From assembly GCF_965233615.1 (NCBI RefSeq), contig NZ_OZ247495.1: 64,000 bases of DNA. One strand, written 5' to 3'. Both the position numbers and the translations under genes were made by a program. This document shows, in pieces, positions 1-8,716 of this stretch. The notes below the pieces were generated by a model that saw only the letters and a program-made list of their open reading frames with translations, ran no database searches and was not told the origin of the DNA. This DNA is from Pelagibius sp028280305. Lineage in GTDB: Bacteria > Pseudomonadota > Alphaproteobacteria > Kiloniellales > Kiloniellaceae. Each line of letters starts with the position of its first letter. The first letter of the stretch is position 1.

Positions 1-1
1 T

Positions 2-973
2 CCGGCCGCCAGCGCCCCTTGCCTCGTGGTTCGGAGGCTGGAAGCGCCGCTGGCCGATGCATGCAGCTGGATCGACGACTTCGAGATCTGGGAAGATCAC
101 GAAGACCCAATCACGATAACGATCGAGGCGCTGCGTACGCGCGGGCTCGACCGCGGCACAATCGGTGTCGAACTGAGCTCGACCGCCGTTTCCGCGCAAT
201 TTGTCGAACGGACGCAGTCCGAGGTTCCATCCTCGACTATCAAGGATGCCAGCGGACTGGTGGGGGGCGTAAGGCGCATAAAGAGCGAGGCAGAGATCGA
301 ATGCATCCGCCAAGCCGCTGTCATCACTAGCAAGGGAGTCCGCGCGGCGCTAATTGCCATCATGCCTGGCGCTACCGAAAACGAGGTGGCCGCCGCAGCC
401 GTGTCCACCATGTACCGGGCCGGGAGTGAGTTCATGTCGCGGGAACCCACTGTTTCATCCGGTCCGCGCTCCGGCATTGCGCATACGAGCTTCAAACGGC
501 GGGTTCTTGAGACGGGCGACTCCGTTCTTCTCGAAATGAGTGGCTGCTTCAACCGGTACAATGCTCCGCTCATGCGCGTGGCATCTATAGGCGAGCCGTC
601 TGATCGCATGAAGAAGCTGTCCGACGCCTGCCTGACCGGCCTGGAGGACGCAATCGCAACGGTGAAGCCTGGTGCGACAGCCGGCGATGTCGAACGCGCA
701 GTGAGCGACGCCTATCGCGCGGCAGGTCTGTCTGCAGGCAAGCGTGCCGGCTATTCCGTGGGTATAGGGTTTCCGGTGACATGGATGGAGGCGGACATCA
801 TTGCTCTCAAGCGTGATGATCCCACGGTCCTCAAGCCCGGCATGGTTTTCCACATCGTTCCCGCGCTGCGGGAAGCGCGCAAGTTCTCAGTCGGCTGCTC
901 GGAAACCGTGCTGGTGACAGAGAGAGGATCCGAAGTCCTGACGACGCTCGATCGAAGAGTGTTCGTGCTGTAA
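2..973 (+). CDS. M24-family metallopeptidase/creatinase-like hydrolase (5' truncated)
   Basis: The reading frame is open from the first bases of the window, so the gene starts upstream; a GTG at 26 is probably internal. About 315 residues are visible. A creatinase-type N-terminal domain is followed from about residue 80 by the pita-bread fold typical of Xaa-Pro aminopeptidases and creatinases: a 'RRIKSEAEIECIRQAA' helix, then 'GITHTSF-like' and 'GDSVLLEMSG' strands and a C-terminal 'LKPGMVFHIVPALR' strand. The Asp/His/Glu metal ligands of true aminopeptidases are not all obvious: a Glu-Met-Ser replaces the usual Asp-rich strand. A non-peptidase hydrolase of the creatinase/ectoine-hydrolase type is therefore possible. 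It overlaps the next gene by one base (TAATG), indicating translational coupling. Confidence 0.8.
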   Translation, partial: PAASAPCLVVRRLEAPLADACSWIDDFEIWEDHEDPITITIEALRTRGLDRGTIGVELSSTAVSAQFVERTQSEVPSSTIKDASGLVGGVRRIKSEAEIECIRQAAVITSKGVRAALIAIMPGATENEVAAAAVSTMYRAGSEFMSREPTVSSGPRSGIAHTSFKRRVLETGDSVLLEMSGCFNRYNAPLMRVASIGEPSDRMKKLSDACLTGLEDAIATVKPGATAGDVERAVSDAYRAAGLSAGKRAGYSVGIGFPVTWMEADIIALKRDDPTVLKPGMVFHIVPALREARKFSVGCSETVLVTERGSEVLTTLDRRVFVL

Positions 974-1791
974 TGCCTGGCCGAGACAACCAAATGTCCG
1001 AGGAGCAAAGGGCGGCACTTACGCCGCAGGAAGCGCGCGCATACTTCCGTGAAGGAGTTTGGCAGCGATCAACGCGCGGCTTCGCCGATGGCTATCTTCA
1101 ATGTGGCGTGGTTTTCCTCAGGTCCACCGATGCGGCTGACTTTCTCGCCTTCTGCTGCAAGAACAACAGCGCATTGCCCTTCCTCGACGCCTTGCCGGCG
1201 GGCTCTGCCACTCCGGGCAGATTTGCGCCCGACGCCGACCTGCGCACTGACGTTCCCCTCTACCACATCTACAAAGACGGAGAGCTTGCGGACGAGGTTA
1301 CCGACTTAAGCCGGTACTGGCGGGGCGATATGGTCTCCTTCCTCCTGGGCTGCAGTATCACCTTCGATGCAGCCCTGAAGGCCAATGGCATTCCGAACCG
1401 CCAACTCTCAGAAACTGGCGAGCCCACTATGTTCGTCACCGGGATCGAGTGTGTGCCAGCGGGCCGCTTTGAGGGTCCTCTTGTCGTCAGCATGCGGCCA
1501 ATGCTCCCTTCGCAAACCATCAGGGCCATACAGGTTACCTCAAGGTTTCCGCATACCCATGGCGCCCCCATTCATTTCGGCAATCCGGCGGCAATCGGCA
1601 TTGCCGACATCTCGCAGCCTGATGTCGGTAGGCCGGTGCGAATCCTGGAGGACGAAGTTCCAGTCTTCTGGCCCTGCATAGGGACGATCTGGTCTGTCGT
1701 AAGCAGGACCAAGCCGGAGCTGATTATCACGCATGCGCCAGGCTGCATGTTTATCGCAGACAAGATTGGGGAAAGCATGTCCATCTTGTGA
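973..1791 (+). CDS. DUF1445 (UPF0317) putative hydro-lyase
   Basis: A 272-residue protein of normal family length. Diagnostic stretches are the N-terminal 'TPQEARAYFREGVW', the central 'RGDMVSFLLGCSITFDAAL', 'VSMRPM' and 'RFPHTHGAPIHFGNP', and the C-terminal 'ITHAPGCMFIADK'. Members are annotated as putative hydro-lyases; the family includes mitochondrial D-glutamate cyclase (D-glutamate to 5-oxo-D-proline), which is established knowledge. The start ATG overlaps the stop codon of the upstream M24 gene. A TctC-type binding protein and a gamma-glutamyltranspeptidase follow, so a role on a glutamate-derived or cyclic amide compound is a reasonable inference. The exact substrate is not visible in the sequence. 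Confidence 0.85.
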   Translation: MPGRDNQMSEEQRAALTPQEARAYFREGVWQRSTRGFADGYLQCGVVFLRSTDAADFLAFCCKNNSALPFLDALPAGSATPGRFAPDADLRTDVPLYHIYKDGELADEVTDLSRYWRGDMVSFLLGCSITFDAALKANGIPNRQLSETGEPTMFVTGIECVPAGRFEGPLVVSMRPMLPSQTIRAIQVTSRFPHTHGAPIHFGNPAAIGIADISQPDVGRPVRILEDEVPVFWPCIGTIWSVVSRTKPELIITHAPGCMFIADKIGESMSIL

Positions 1792-1822
1792 AGCCCAGGT
1801 AACACTGAACAGGGAGAGTTCA

Positions 1823-2794
1823 ATGCGTATCACCTCACTACCGCTGTCATCTTTGGTGCTCGGAATTGGCGCCATACTCGCATCGCCAGCGATCGCCCAG
1901 GACTATCCTTCCAGCGATAGAACGCTGACCATCAACGTTCCCTGGAGTGCCGGCGGCGGAACAGACGCGGTCGCCCGTTTGCTCCAGCCGGGGCTCGAAA
2001 AGGAGCTGGGCATTTCCGTCGAGGTGATTAATCAGCCGGGCGGCGGCTCCCAGGCCGGGCTGTCGCGATGCGTCAATGAAAGGCCAGATGGCTACACGCT
2101 TTGTGCCAGCAACCTTCCCAGCACCAATATGACGTATCTCATCTCCGACCGCGGGGCACCCTACACGCGCGACAGCTTCAAGCCGGTGGCGACTATCGCC
2201 TTCGAGTTCGGGAGCGTGATCGTTGAGAAGGACAGCCCGTATAAGACCATCGAAGACGTTGTGGAGGACGCCCATGCGAGACCCGGCGAGATCCGGGTCG
2301 GAAACGCCGGCCGCTACACCAATGCCCACATTGATCTTCTCGCTTTCCAAAGAGCGACCAAGGCAGAGTTCGCACCGGTCTTCTTCAACGGCGGCGCGCC
2401 AGCTATCACGGCCCTTCTGGGAGGCCATGTCGATGTCGTGACATCGACACCCTCCAACTTCATGGGCCAAGTGCAATCCGGCGACATCAGGGTCCTCGGC
2501 CTGATGTCCGATGAGGAGAGTTCACTGCTGCCGGGCGTACCAACAGTTGCATCATTCGGATATGACGCGGTTGGCTTCACCACCCGCACGTTCTCGACAC
2601 CGTCCGGGGTCTCCGACGAGATCGTTGCCAAGCTGTCCGAGGCGATTCTGGCAGCTGCGGCGACCGACACCTTCAAGGAGGCGCTGGCCCGCCTGGGTGC
2701 GGATGCAAGAGCAATGGATGCCCAGGCGACCGCTGCTCTCTGGAACAAAGTAGACAACGACATCAAAGAGCATCTGGCGAGTATGCAGGAGTAG
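1823..2794 (+). CDS. Tripartite tricarboxylate transporter substrate-binding protein (TctC/Bug family)
   Basis: A periplasmic solute-binding protein of 323 residues. The chosen ATG follows an AGGGAGAG ribosome-binding site and gives a clean Sec signal peptide (about residues 1-25, ending 'SPAIAQ'). The usual Bug motifs follow: 'YPSSDRTLTINVPWSAGGGTDAVAR' near residues 28-50, 'INQPGGGSQAG', and the 'VPTVASFGYD' and 'FSTPSGVSDEIVAKLSEAI' segments of the C-terminal lobe. Bug proteins bind carboxylated or amide ligands such as glutamate and nicotinate for TctAB-type transporters. No TctA/TctB membrane genes lie next to it here. It sits 31 bases downstream of the DUF1445 gene, probably in the same transcript. 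Confidence 0.9.
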   Translation: MRITSLPLSSLVLGIGAILASPAIAQDYPSSDRTLTINVPWSAGGGTDAVARLLQPGLEKELGISVEVINQPGGGSQAGLSRCVNERPDGYTLCASNLPSTNMTYLISDRGAPYTRDSFKPVATIAFEFGSVIVEKDSPYKTIEDVVEDAHARPGEIRVGNAGRYTNAHIDLLAFQRATKAEFAPVFFNGGAPAITALLGGHVDVVTSTPSNFMGQVQSGDIRVLGLMSDEESSLLPGVPTVASFGYDAVGFTTRTFSTPSGVSDEIVAKLSEAILAAAATDTFKEALARLGADARAMDAQATAALWNKVDNDIKEHLASMQE

Positions 2795-3003
2795 GAGTTT
2801 CAAGCCGCCGCGTGGCGAGCGTACGCAGGAACCCGGTGCGGTAGCATTGCCGCTCGACTACCCTTGCCTGCCGTACTCTCGCCGCGCCGGCCGGGTTGCC
2901 TTTCAGAAACGTTCTCCAAGCAAATGCAGATCCCGGTCCTTCCCTGCAGGGGGTGGGACCGGATCGAGTTTAGTGCTTGTCCGGTTTGCCAAGGATTTCG
3001 GTG

Positions 3004-4593
3004 ATGACCTTCGACGCACATTTATCTCGCCCGACGATCTATGCTGCCCAGGGGATGGTCAGTTCAGGGTATCCGCTGGCCAGCCGCACCGCGGTCCGAA
3101 CACTCGAAGACGGTGGCAATGCGATGGATGCCGCCATCGCCGCCTCGGCCGTACTGAGTGTCGTGGATCCCGCAGCCAGCGGCATCGGAGGGGACGTCTT
3201 TCTCACCTACTTCGACAGCGTAACCGGACGCGTCGATTCATTGAGCGGAAGCGGCTGTGCCGCAAGAGCCGCTGAAGCCGGGCTTTTTGCCGGCGGCATT
3301 CCTCCTACCGGTCCACTTGCTCCGACGGTTCCCGGGATCGTGCGCGGATGGGAGAATGCGCTGGAGCGCCACGGAACGCGCAGTCTGGCGCAGCTCCTAG
3401 CCCCCGCTATCCGCTATGCGCGCGACGGCTTCCCGGTCTCCGCCCGTGTCGCCGGCGCCTTCGTGCGCAAGGAGCCGCTTCTGGCTCAGTGCGCGGAGGT
3501 GGTGGACTGCTACACGCGCGACGGCAAGTGGCCGGTCGCTGGGCAGAGACTGCAGCTGCCGGCGACGGCCGACACGCTGGAGACGATCGGGCGCGAAGGT
3601 GCGGATAGCTTCTACATTGGCAGCATCGCCGAACGCATGGTGGCGGGTATCGAGAACGACGGCGGTCTTCTGGACCTGCAGGATTTCGCCGGTCACGACT
3701 CGCCTTTCGAAGAGCCGATAAGCATCGACTATCGCGGGTATCAGGTTGCCACACCGCCACCGCCGAGCATGGGTGCCATCCTGCTGGCACAACTCGGTCT
3801 GCTAGAGAGATTGGCGCCACGACCCGGCAAGTGGGATACGGCGCAATGGCAGCATTTGCTCATCGAGACAAAGAAGGCCTCCTTCGCGGATTTGGGCGCG
3901 TATCTGACTGACCCTAAAGTCGCGCCCGTTCCTCCGGCCCAGTACCTGGCGCCGGCTTACCTGGAGCGACGTGTATCGTCAGTATCGAGAACTCATGCTG
4001 CACTCCATGACCCGGGAGCAATGGACTCCCGGCTCGGCCACACGGTATGTCTTGCTGTGGCCGACAAGGCCGGCAACGTCGTCTCCTGGATTCAAAGCGT
4101 CTTCAACGAGTTCGGCTCATGCTGGATGGCCCCGAGTACAGGATTCGTCCTCAACAACCGCATGTATGGATTCTCCGCGGACCCGGAGCATGTGAACGCA
4201 GTGGCTCCCGGGAAGCGCACGGCCAATACGCTACACTGCCCTCTCTTGTTGAAAGATGGCAAGCCGGTGTTGGCGTTGGCCACGCCGGGGGACTATGGGC
4301 AGACGCAGTCAAATCTGCAGATGATCACAGGCTACGTGGATCATGGCTTCGAGGTCCAACGTATGGTCGACGCGCCACGTTGGCGTAGCATGGAGGGACT
4401 CGCGGTCTCGATCGAAAGCCGCTTTCCGGAGAAAGTGATCTCCGATCTTCGCGCGCTCGGCCACGAGATGCAGGTGGAAGCGCCGTGGACAGACCTGATG
4501 GGCGGCGCCGTCGCCATTCAAATCGATCATGAGAACGGCTTCCTCGCTGGAGCGGGAGATCCCCGGCGCGAATGCTACGCGATCGGCTACTGA
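3004..4593 (+). CDS. Gamma-glutamyltranspeptidase family protein
   Basis: A 529-residue Ntn-hydrolase of normal length. The N-terminus ('AQGMVSSGYPLASRTAVRTLEDGGNAMDAAIAA') and 'VDPAASGIGGD' are family signatures. The autoprocessing and catalytic threonine is at about residue 347 in 'RLGHTVCLAVADKAGNVVSW'; the small-subunit motifs 'NEFGS', 'GFVLNNRM' and 'PGKRTANTLHCPLLL' follow. There is no clear signal peptide, so it is probably cytoplasmic, unlike classical periplasmic Ggt. The ATG start follows an AAGGA site. It would cleave gamma-glutamyl or related amides. The 209-base gap after the TctC-type gene allows a separate promoter. Confidence 0.9.
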   Translation: MTFDAHLSRPTIYAAQGMVSSGYPLASRTAVRTLEDGGNAMDAAIAASAVLSVVDPAASGIGGDVFLTYFDSVTGRVDSLSGSGCAARAAEAGLFAGGIPPTGPLAPTVPGIVRGWENALERHGTRSLAQLLAPAIRYARDGFPVSARVAGAFVRKEPLLAQCAEVVDCYTRDGKWPVAGQRLQLPATADTLETIGREGADSFYIGSIAERMVAGIENDGGLLDLQDFAGHDSPFEEPISIDYRGYQVATPPPPSMGAILLAQLGLLERLAPRPGKWDTAQWQHLLIETKKASFADLGAYLTDPKVAPVPPAQYLAPAYLERRVSSVSRTHAALHDPGAMDSRLGHTVCLAVADKAGNVVSWIQSVFNEFGSCWMAPSTGFVLNNRMYGFSADPEHVNAVAPGKRTANTLHCPLLLKDGKPVLALATPGDYGQTQSNLQMITGYVDHGFEVQRMVDAPRWRSMEGLAVSIESRFPEKVISDLRALGHEMQVEAPWTDLMGGAVAIQIDHENGFLAGAGDPRRECYAIGY

Positions 4594-5001
4594 CTTCCGC
4601 GAGCTTGCGCCGTTGAACGTCAAGAACGAAGGGAGCAACGGTGGGCTGACACAGAAGACGGCCGAGGGTTGGCGCGCCTACTCGTACTCTACCTTCGCGC
4701 ACTTCGAGCAACTGACGGAAACGCTCGACGAAGAGGGTGCGAGTCTTCGAGAGTAGGCTGGCGGGACCTTAGCTTCTTGCGCGCCCAACGGCCAACCCGG
4801 GAAGGTCGGCTGCTCAGGTGTGATGTCGATCTGACGGTAGGGAGCGAGCTTAGCTCAGCTCGACACAAAGGTCGGCTCATGGCTAAAGACCGCCGTGCCG
4901 GAGTTGCCCCACTGAGGTCTGAGTAGCGGCGCAATGCGGACAATCGGGGGACAAAAAAAGATCGCTCTACGCCGCTAAGCGGACCCTGTTACGTCAGTGC
5001 C
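4594..5001 (+). other. Intergenic stretch with no recognised gene
   Basis: Between the gamma-glutamyltranspeptidase stop and the left end of the IS630 element. Short open frames occur on both strands, but none resembles a known family or has a convincing ribosome-binding site. It may hold decayed coding sequence. Confidence 0.4.
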
Positions 5002-6054
5002 TAGAGCGTTTCACGCATTGATTGAATCGGAATGTGGGTTCCCAGGGGCGCGGATTTGTGATTCAAGCTTTCTACTGGAGTAGGAGGCCAGCATGCATGA
5101 CGCGACCCTATTCGAATGACCTTCGTGAGCGCGCGATAGCGGCCCTGCAAGCAGGCGAGAGCTGTCGTGTGGTTGCCAAGAGGTTCGGTGTGGCAGTGTC
5201 TTCAGTGGTGAAGTGGCATCAGCGCTATCGGGCGACGGGTAGCGTTGCGCCAGGCAAGGTTGGCGGTCACCGTCGTCGGCTTCTGGAGCCGCATCGGGCG
5301 TTCATCGTGGAACGGATCGAGCAGACCCCGCACCTGACCCTGCACGGCTTGAAGGACGAGTTGGCCGCGCGCGGGGTCAAGGTCTCCCACAATGCGGTCT
5401 GGCTGTTCCTGCGCCGCGAGGGATTGCGCTTCAAAAAAAACGCTGTTCGCTCTTGAGCAGACGCGCGTCGACATCGCCCGGCGGCGATGGCGCTGGAAGT
5501 CCTGGCAGAGCCGGCTCGATCCCCAGCGCCTCGTCTTCATCGATGAGACCTGGATCAAGACCAATATGGCGCCGCTGCGCGGTTGGGGACCAAAGGGCAA
5601 GCGCCTGCGCGGCTTTGCCCCGCAAGGCCGTTGGCGCACCATGACCTTCCTGGCGGCCCTCAGGTGCGATGGCCTGACCGCTCCTTGCGTCTTCGACGGC
5701 CCGATCAACGGCCAGGCATTTCGCGCCTACGTCGACCAGCTACTCCTGCCCACCTTGAGGCCCGGCGACATCGTCGTGATGGACAACCTCGGCAGCCACA
5801 AATCCAAGGCCGTCCGAGCCGCCATAAAGGCCGCCGGCGCACGGCTCTGGTTCCTGCCACCCTACTCGCCCGACCTCAACCCCATCGAGCAGGCCTTCGC
5901 CAAAATCAAACACTGGATGCGCCTTGCCCAACGCCGAAGCACCGATGACACCTGGCGCCACCTCGGCCAGCTCCTCGCAACCATCCAGGCACAGGAATGC
6001 GCCAACTACTTCCAAAACGCTGGATATGCTTCCGTCAAAACGTGAAACGCTCTA
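5002..6054 (+). mobile_element. IS630-family insertion sequence, complete ends
   Basis: The left end TAGAGCGTTTCACG (5002-5015) is a perfect inverted repeat of the right end CGTGAAACGCTCTA (6041-6054). A TA dinucleotide flanks both sides (CTAG on each), the target duplication typical of IS630/Tc1-mariner elements. The element carries a single two-phase transposase frame. Confidence 0.9.
5097..6045 (+). CDS. IS630-family transposase, two-phase reading frame with frameshift at an A8 run
   Basis: The first phase (5097-5456) carries the N-terminal helix-turn-helix domain ('MTRPYSNDLRERAIAAL', 'VVAKRFGVAVSSVVKWHQRY'). The second phase (from about 5430 to 6045) carries the DDE catalytic domain: 'RLVFIDETWIKTNM', 'DIVVMDNLGSHKS' and 'PPYSPDLNPIEQAFAKIK'. 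The two phases overlap at AAAAAAAA around 5433-5440. Several IS630 members make a full transposase by -1 slippage on such runs, so the element may be active; a simple disabling frameshift cannot be excluded. The ATG start has AGGAGG about 10 bases upstream. Confidence 0.88.
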
Positions 6055-6341
6055 GACGGGGATAACTGACCCTTACCGGACCATTGGAAGCTCTCATTGT
6101 GTAGTCTTCCTCTGACCCTGTGCACACGGGTCTGCCCTACGCTGCGTTGGGCTTCGGGGCAGATCGCCCCCTACGGCAAGTTCGCAGCAGTCAAAGTTAA
6201 TGAGTGGTGCAGCTCCGCAGGGTAAGAGCAGTATTATGCAGCCGCCACATTGCAGAAAATGATGCGCTTGCTATTCACCAGAAGACCGTCTTAAAAACCA
6301 AACCGACACATCTGGTCTTATTGGAGACCAGTCGAAGGTTT
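6055..6341. other. Gap between the IS630 element and the FAH gene, with a palindrome
   Basis: No gene recognised. The region holds the palindrome TCTGCCC (6131-6137) / GGGCAGA (6157-6163) with a 19-base loop. It closely resembles the palindrome at 10496-10532, so both may belong to a dispersed repeat. Confidence 0.4.
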
Positions 6342-7190
6342 CTATTCTCTTACGACACGATTGCGAAGTATGCCGATACCAGAGATCTCTACTTCGACAA
6401 CGTCACCCTCTCGCATGAAGACTTGAGGATCGTGTCGGAATCCAACGCCGCCTGTCGTTCCGGTTGCAACGACATCGCCAGGTTCGAGTTCTGTAAATGT
6501 TGTAATGTACTCTGTTAGAGTTGGAACATCAAACAAGAGATTATCGGTCGTTGCCCGCTGCATCTCCTTACCATTGAGGCGGGTTATCAAGGTCAAGCGG
6601 GTAGGGTCCGGTATCTCATCAGGCGCGACAAGCCAAGGACCGAAAGCGCCAGAGTGATAAAAGTTATTGCCGTGGGTAAACTGGCTTGTATGTCTCTGCC
6701 AATCGCGCACGCTTCCATCATTGTAGCAGGAATAGCCGGCAATAACTTCGAGAGCATTGCTTGCTTTCACATGCCGGCAACGTTTGCCGATTACAACGGC
6801 AAGCTCACCTTCGAAGTCAAACATATGCGAGGCAGCGGGGAGAATAATCTCGCCGTCGTGGCCGACATGACTGTTTGCGAAGCGGGTGAAGAGCATGGGA
6901 TAGGTGGGCGTCTTCTGCTTCGTCTCTATAATGTGAGATAGGTAATTCAATCCAACGCAGAATACCTTCTTTGCATCTGGGACGACGGGAGCCAATTCTA
7001 CTTCATCTATTGTCAGGGTCGGTTGCATTCCTTGCAATTCTTCCCGAAGCGCATCGAGAGCGCTCGCGCGAAGAGCCGTCTGTAGCGTCGAGAATTGTTT
7101 ATCTTTTTCTTGTTGGACATCAACGATTCCGCGCTCGGTCACCACGCCGAAAGAGTCGCGGCCGTTGTATCGATAACTTGCAAGCCGCAT
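6342..7190 (-). CDS. Fumarylacetoacetate hydrolase (FAH) family protein
   Basis: A 282-residue protein of normal length for the single-domain FAH/MhpD-type family. The start of the catalytic core is 'VFCVGLNYLSHI' near residue 78. The divalent-metal site is in 'MFDFEGELAVVIGK' (the Glu-x-Glu pair near residues 125-130), with a third acidic ligand in 'CYNDGSVRDWQ'. Family members cleave or decarboxylate 2-hydroxy-dienoates, oxaloacetate or acylpyruvates; the substrate cannot be told from sequence. It starts two bases after the GntR-type gene ends, so the two form an operon and the regulator probably controls it. Confidence 0.9.
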   Translation of the reverse strand: MRLASYRYNGRDSFGVVTERGIVDVQQEKDKQFSTLQTALRASALDALREELQGMQPTLTIDEVELAPVVPDAKKVFCVGLNYLSHIIETKQKTPTYPMLFTRFANSHVGHDGEIILPAASHMFDFEGELAVVIGKRCRHVKASNALEVIAGYSCYNDGSVRDWQRHTSQFTHGNNFYHSGAFGPWLVAPDEIPDPTRLTLITRLNGKEMQRATTDNLLFDVPTLTEYITTFTELEPGDVVATGTTGGVGFRHDPQVFMREGDVVEVEISGIGILRNRVVRE

Positions 7191-7192
7191 AA

Positions 7193-7927
7193 TCAGGGAT
7201 CCTGGTTAGTGTTGCTAGATGGTTTGTCGCCTTTGGGCTCTATGGGGTTGCTGCCGTCAGAATTTATGTATCTCAGTACAACTTGCCTTAGCGACTGAAT
7301 GCGCTGACGGGCAAGATCGCCGGCGAGTTTCCTGTCATGTTGCGCCAGCGCATCGATCATTGCGTGATGTTCCTCTAGCGATGTAACCGCTCTTTCAGTG
7401 CGCTCTATCGTGCACATATTGGTCAGCTTCATGTAGTTTTATTGCCGCATTATTCTCTGAACGATGGTGTTTTGCGACGCCTCAATGATACGCATGTGAA
7501 ACAGGGCATTTGCTTCGGAGTATTCACGAGGCGCCTGCTCAATACGATCACTCGAGAATGGCTTGAAGATAGAGTGAAGCTCTTTGATGTCTTTGCGTGT
7601 GATTCGTTCCGCCGCGCATTCCGCCGCTAAGCCCTCAAGCTGTTCGCGCACCTGTAGCCAATCGAGATACTCAGCCATCGACACAGGCGTCATGATGATG
7701 CCCTTGTACGGAATGATCTCGATCATCCCTTCCTGCACTAGCCGGTTCAGAGCTTCCCTAACGGGCGTTCGGCTTACGCCGAGCATGCGAGCGATCTCGG
7801 GCTCCTGAAGGTGCGCCGGCATGGTGCTCTCAGCCGACAACTTGATGATTTGCTTGCGCAATACTTGGTAGACTTCCTCACGAAGGTTTGGCCGCTTAGG
7901 AATCCATGAGTCAGCAAGGTCGAGCAT
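7193..7927 (-). pseudogene. GntR/FadR-type transcriptional regulator with an in-frame TAA
   Basis: The winged-helix DNA-binding domain spans about residues 10-75 ('NLREEVYQVLRKQIIKL', 'LGVSRTPVREALNRLVQEGMIEIIPYKG'). It is followed by an FCD ligand-binding domain ('REQLEGLAAECAAERIT', 'FHMRIIEAS', then 'EEHHAMIDALAQHD'). A TAA at 7439-7441 interrupts the FCD domain, but the same frame continues for about 80 residues with correct FCD sequence. This looks like a single nonsense mutation in an otherwise intact gene. The ATG at 7927 has GAGGT seven bases upstream. A truncated protein would lack the last FCD helices and a metal or ligand histidine. Confidence 0.85.
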
Positions 7928-8073
7928 CCGTTTCACCTCAATGATAGATCGGGACTTCTTGTCACTTGATCGCCGTCGACACCGGTTAGGCGTGACCTTA
8001 CCCCCTTAACCAGATCCAGCTGCTGGGTTAGAGAACTGAGGCAGTTGGATCCTTCCAAAGGAGGGGCAAAGGG

Positions 8074-8352
8074 ATGCCGAGGAAGCGTTTTTCTGTAGAG
8101 CAGATCATCAATCACCTGTGCGAGGCGGAGGTTCTGCTGGTGCAGGGCAAGACGGTTGGGGAGATCTGTCGGCGCATCGGGGTATCGGAGCAGAGTTACT
8201 ATCGTTGGCGCCGGGAGTACGGCGGCCTGAAGGTGGAGCAGGCGCGCCGGCTGAAGGAGCTGGAGCAGGAGAATGCCCGGCTCAAGCGGGCAGTCGCCGA
8301 TCTGACGCTGGACAAGCTGATCCTGAAGGAGGCGGCTGAGGGAAACTGGTAA
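8074..8352 (+). CDS. IS3-family transposase OrfA
   Basis: A 92-residue helix-turn-helix plus leucine-zipper protein. The N-terminus 'MPRKRFSVEQIINHLCEAEVLL' and 'GKTVGEICRRIGVSEQSYYRW' form the HTH. The coiled coil 'LKELEQENARLKRAVADLTLDKLILKEA' mediates multimerisation. An AAAGGAGG site precedes the ATG. In the IS407-like branch of IS3, OrfAB is made by -1 frameshifting near this stop codon. Here the downstream orfB is interrupted, so no active fusion can be produced. Confidence 0.9.
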   Translation: MPRKRFSVEQIINHLCEAEVLLVQGKTVGEICRRIGVSEQSYYRWRREYGGLKVEQARRLKELEQENARLKRAVADLTLDKLILKEAAEGNW

Positions 8353-8716
8353 GCCCCGAGCGCCGCCTGTGCTGCGTCCAACATGTCCGGGAGGTTCACC
8401 GGGTTTCCGAGCGCCGGGCCTGGCGGGTTCTGGGGCAATCCCGCACCAGCCAGCGCTACCGGGCGATCACCGCCGCCGATGAGCAGCCGCTGACGGCCGC
8501 GATCGTCCGCCTGGCAAGCCAGTACGGGCGCTACGGCTACCGGAGGATCACTGCGCTGCTGCGGGACGAAGGCTGGCATGTGAACCACAAGCGGGTACAG
8601 CGCATCTGGCGGCGTGAGGGGCTTAAGGTTCCCCAGAAGCAGCCCAAGCGGGGCCGGTTATGGCTGAATGACGGATCGTGCATCCGGCTCAGGCCGAGCT
8701 GGCAGAACCATGTCTG

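Noticed and set aside
97..609. Long minus-strand open frame opposite the M24 gene
   Set aside because: A shadow frame of a GC-rich gene; no recognisable domain or ribosome-binding site. Similar shadow frames opposite other genes (for example 1847-2476, 13223-14290, 36067-37080, 59349-60386, 60615-61883) were rejected for the same reason.
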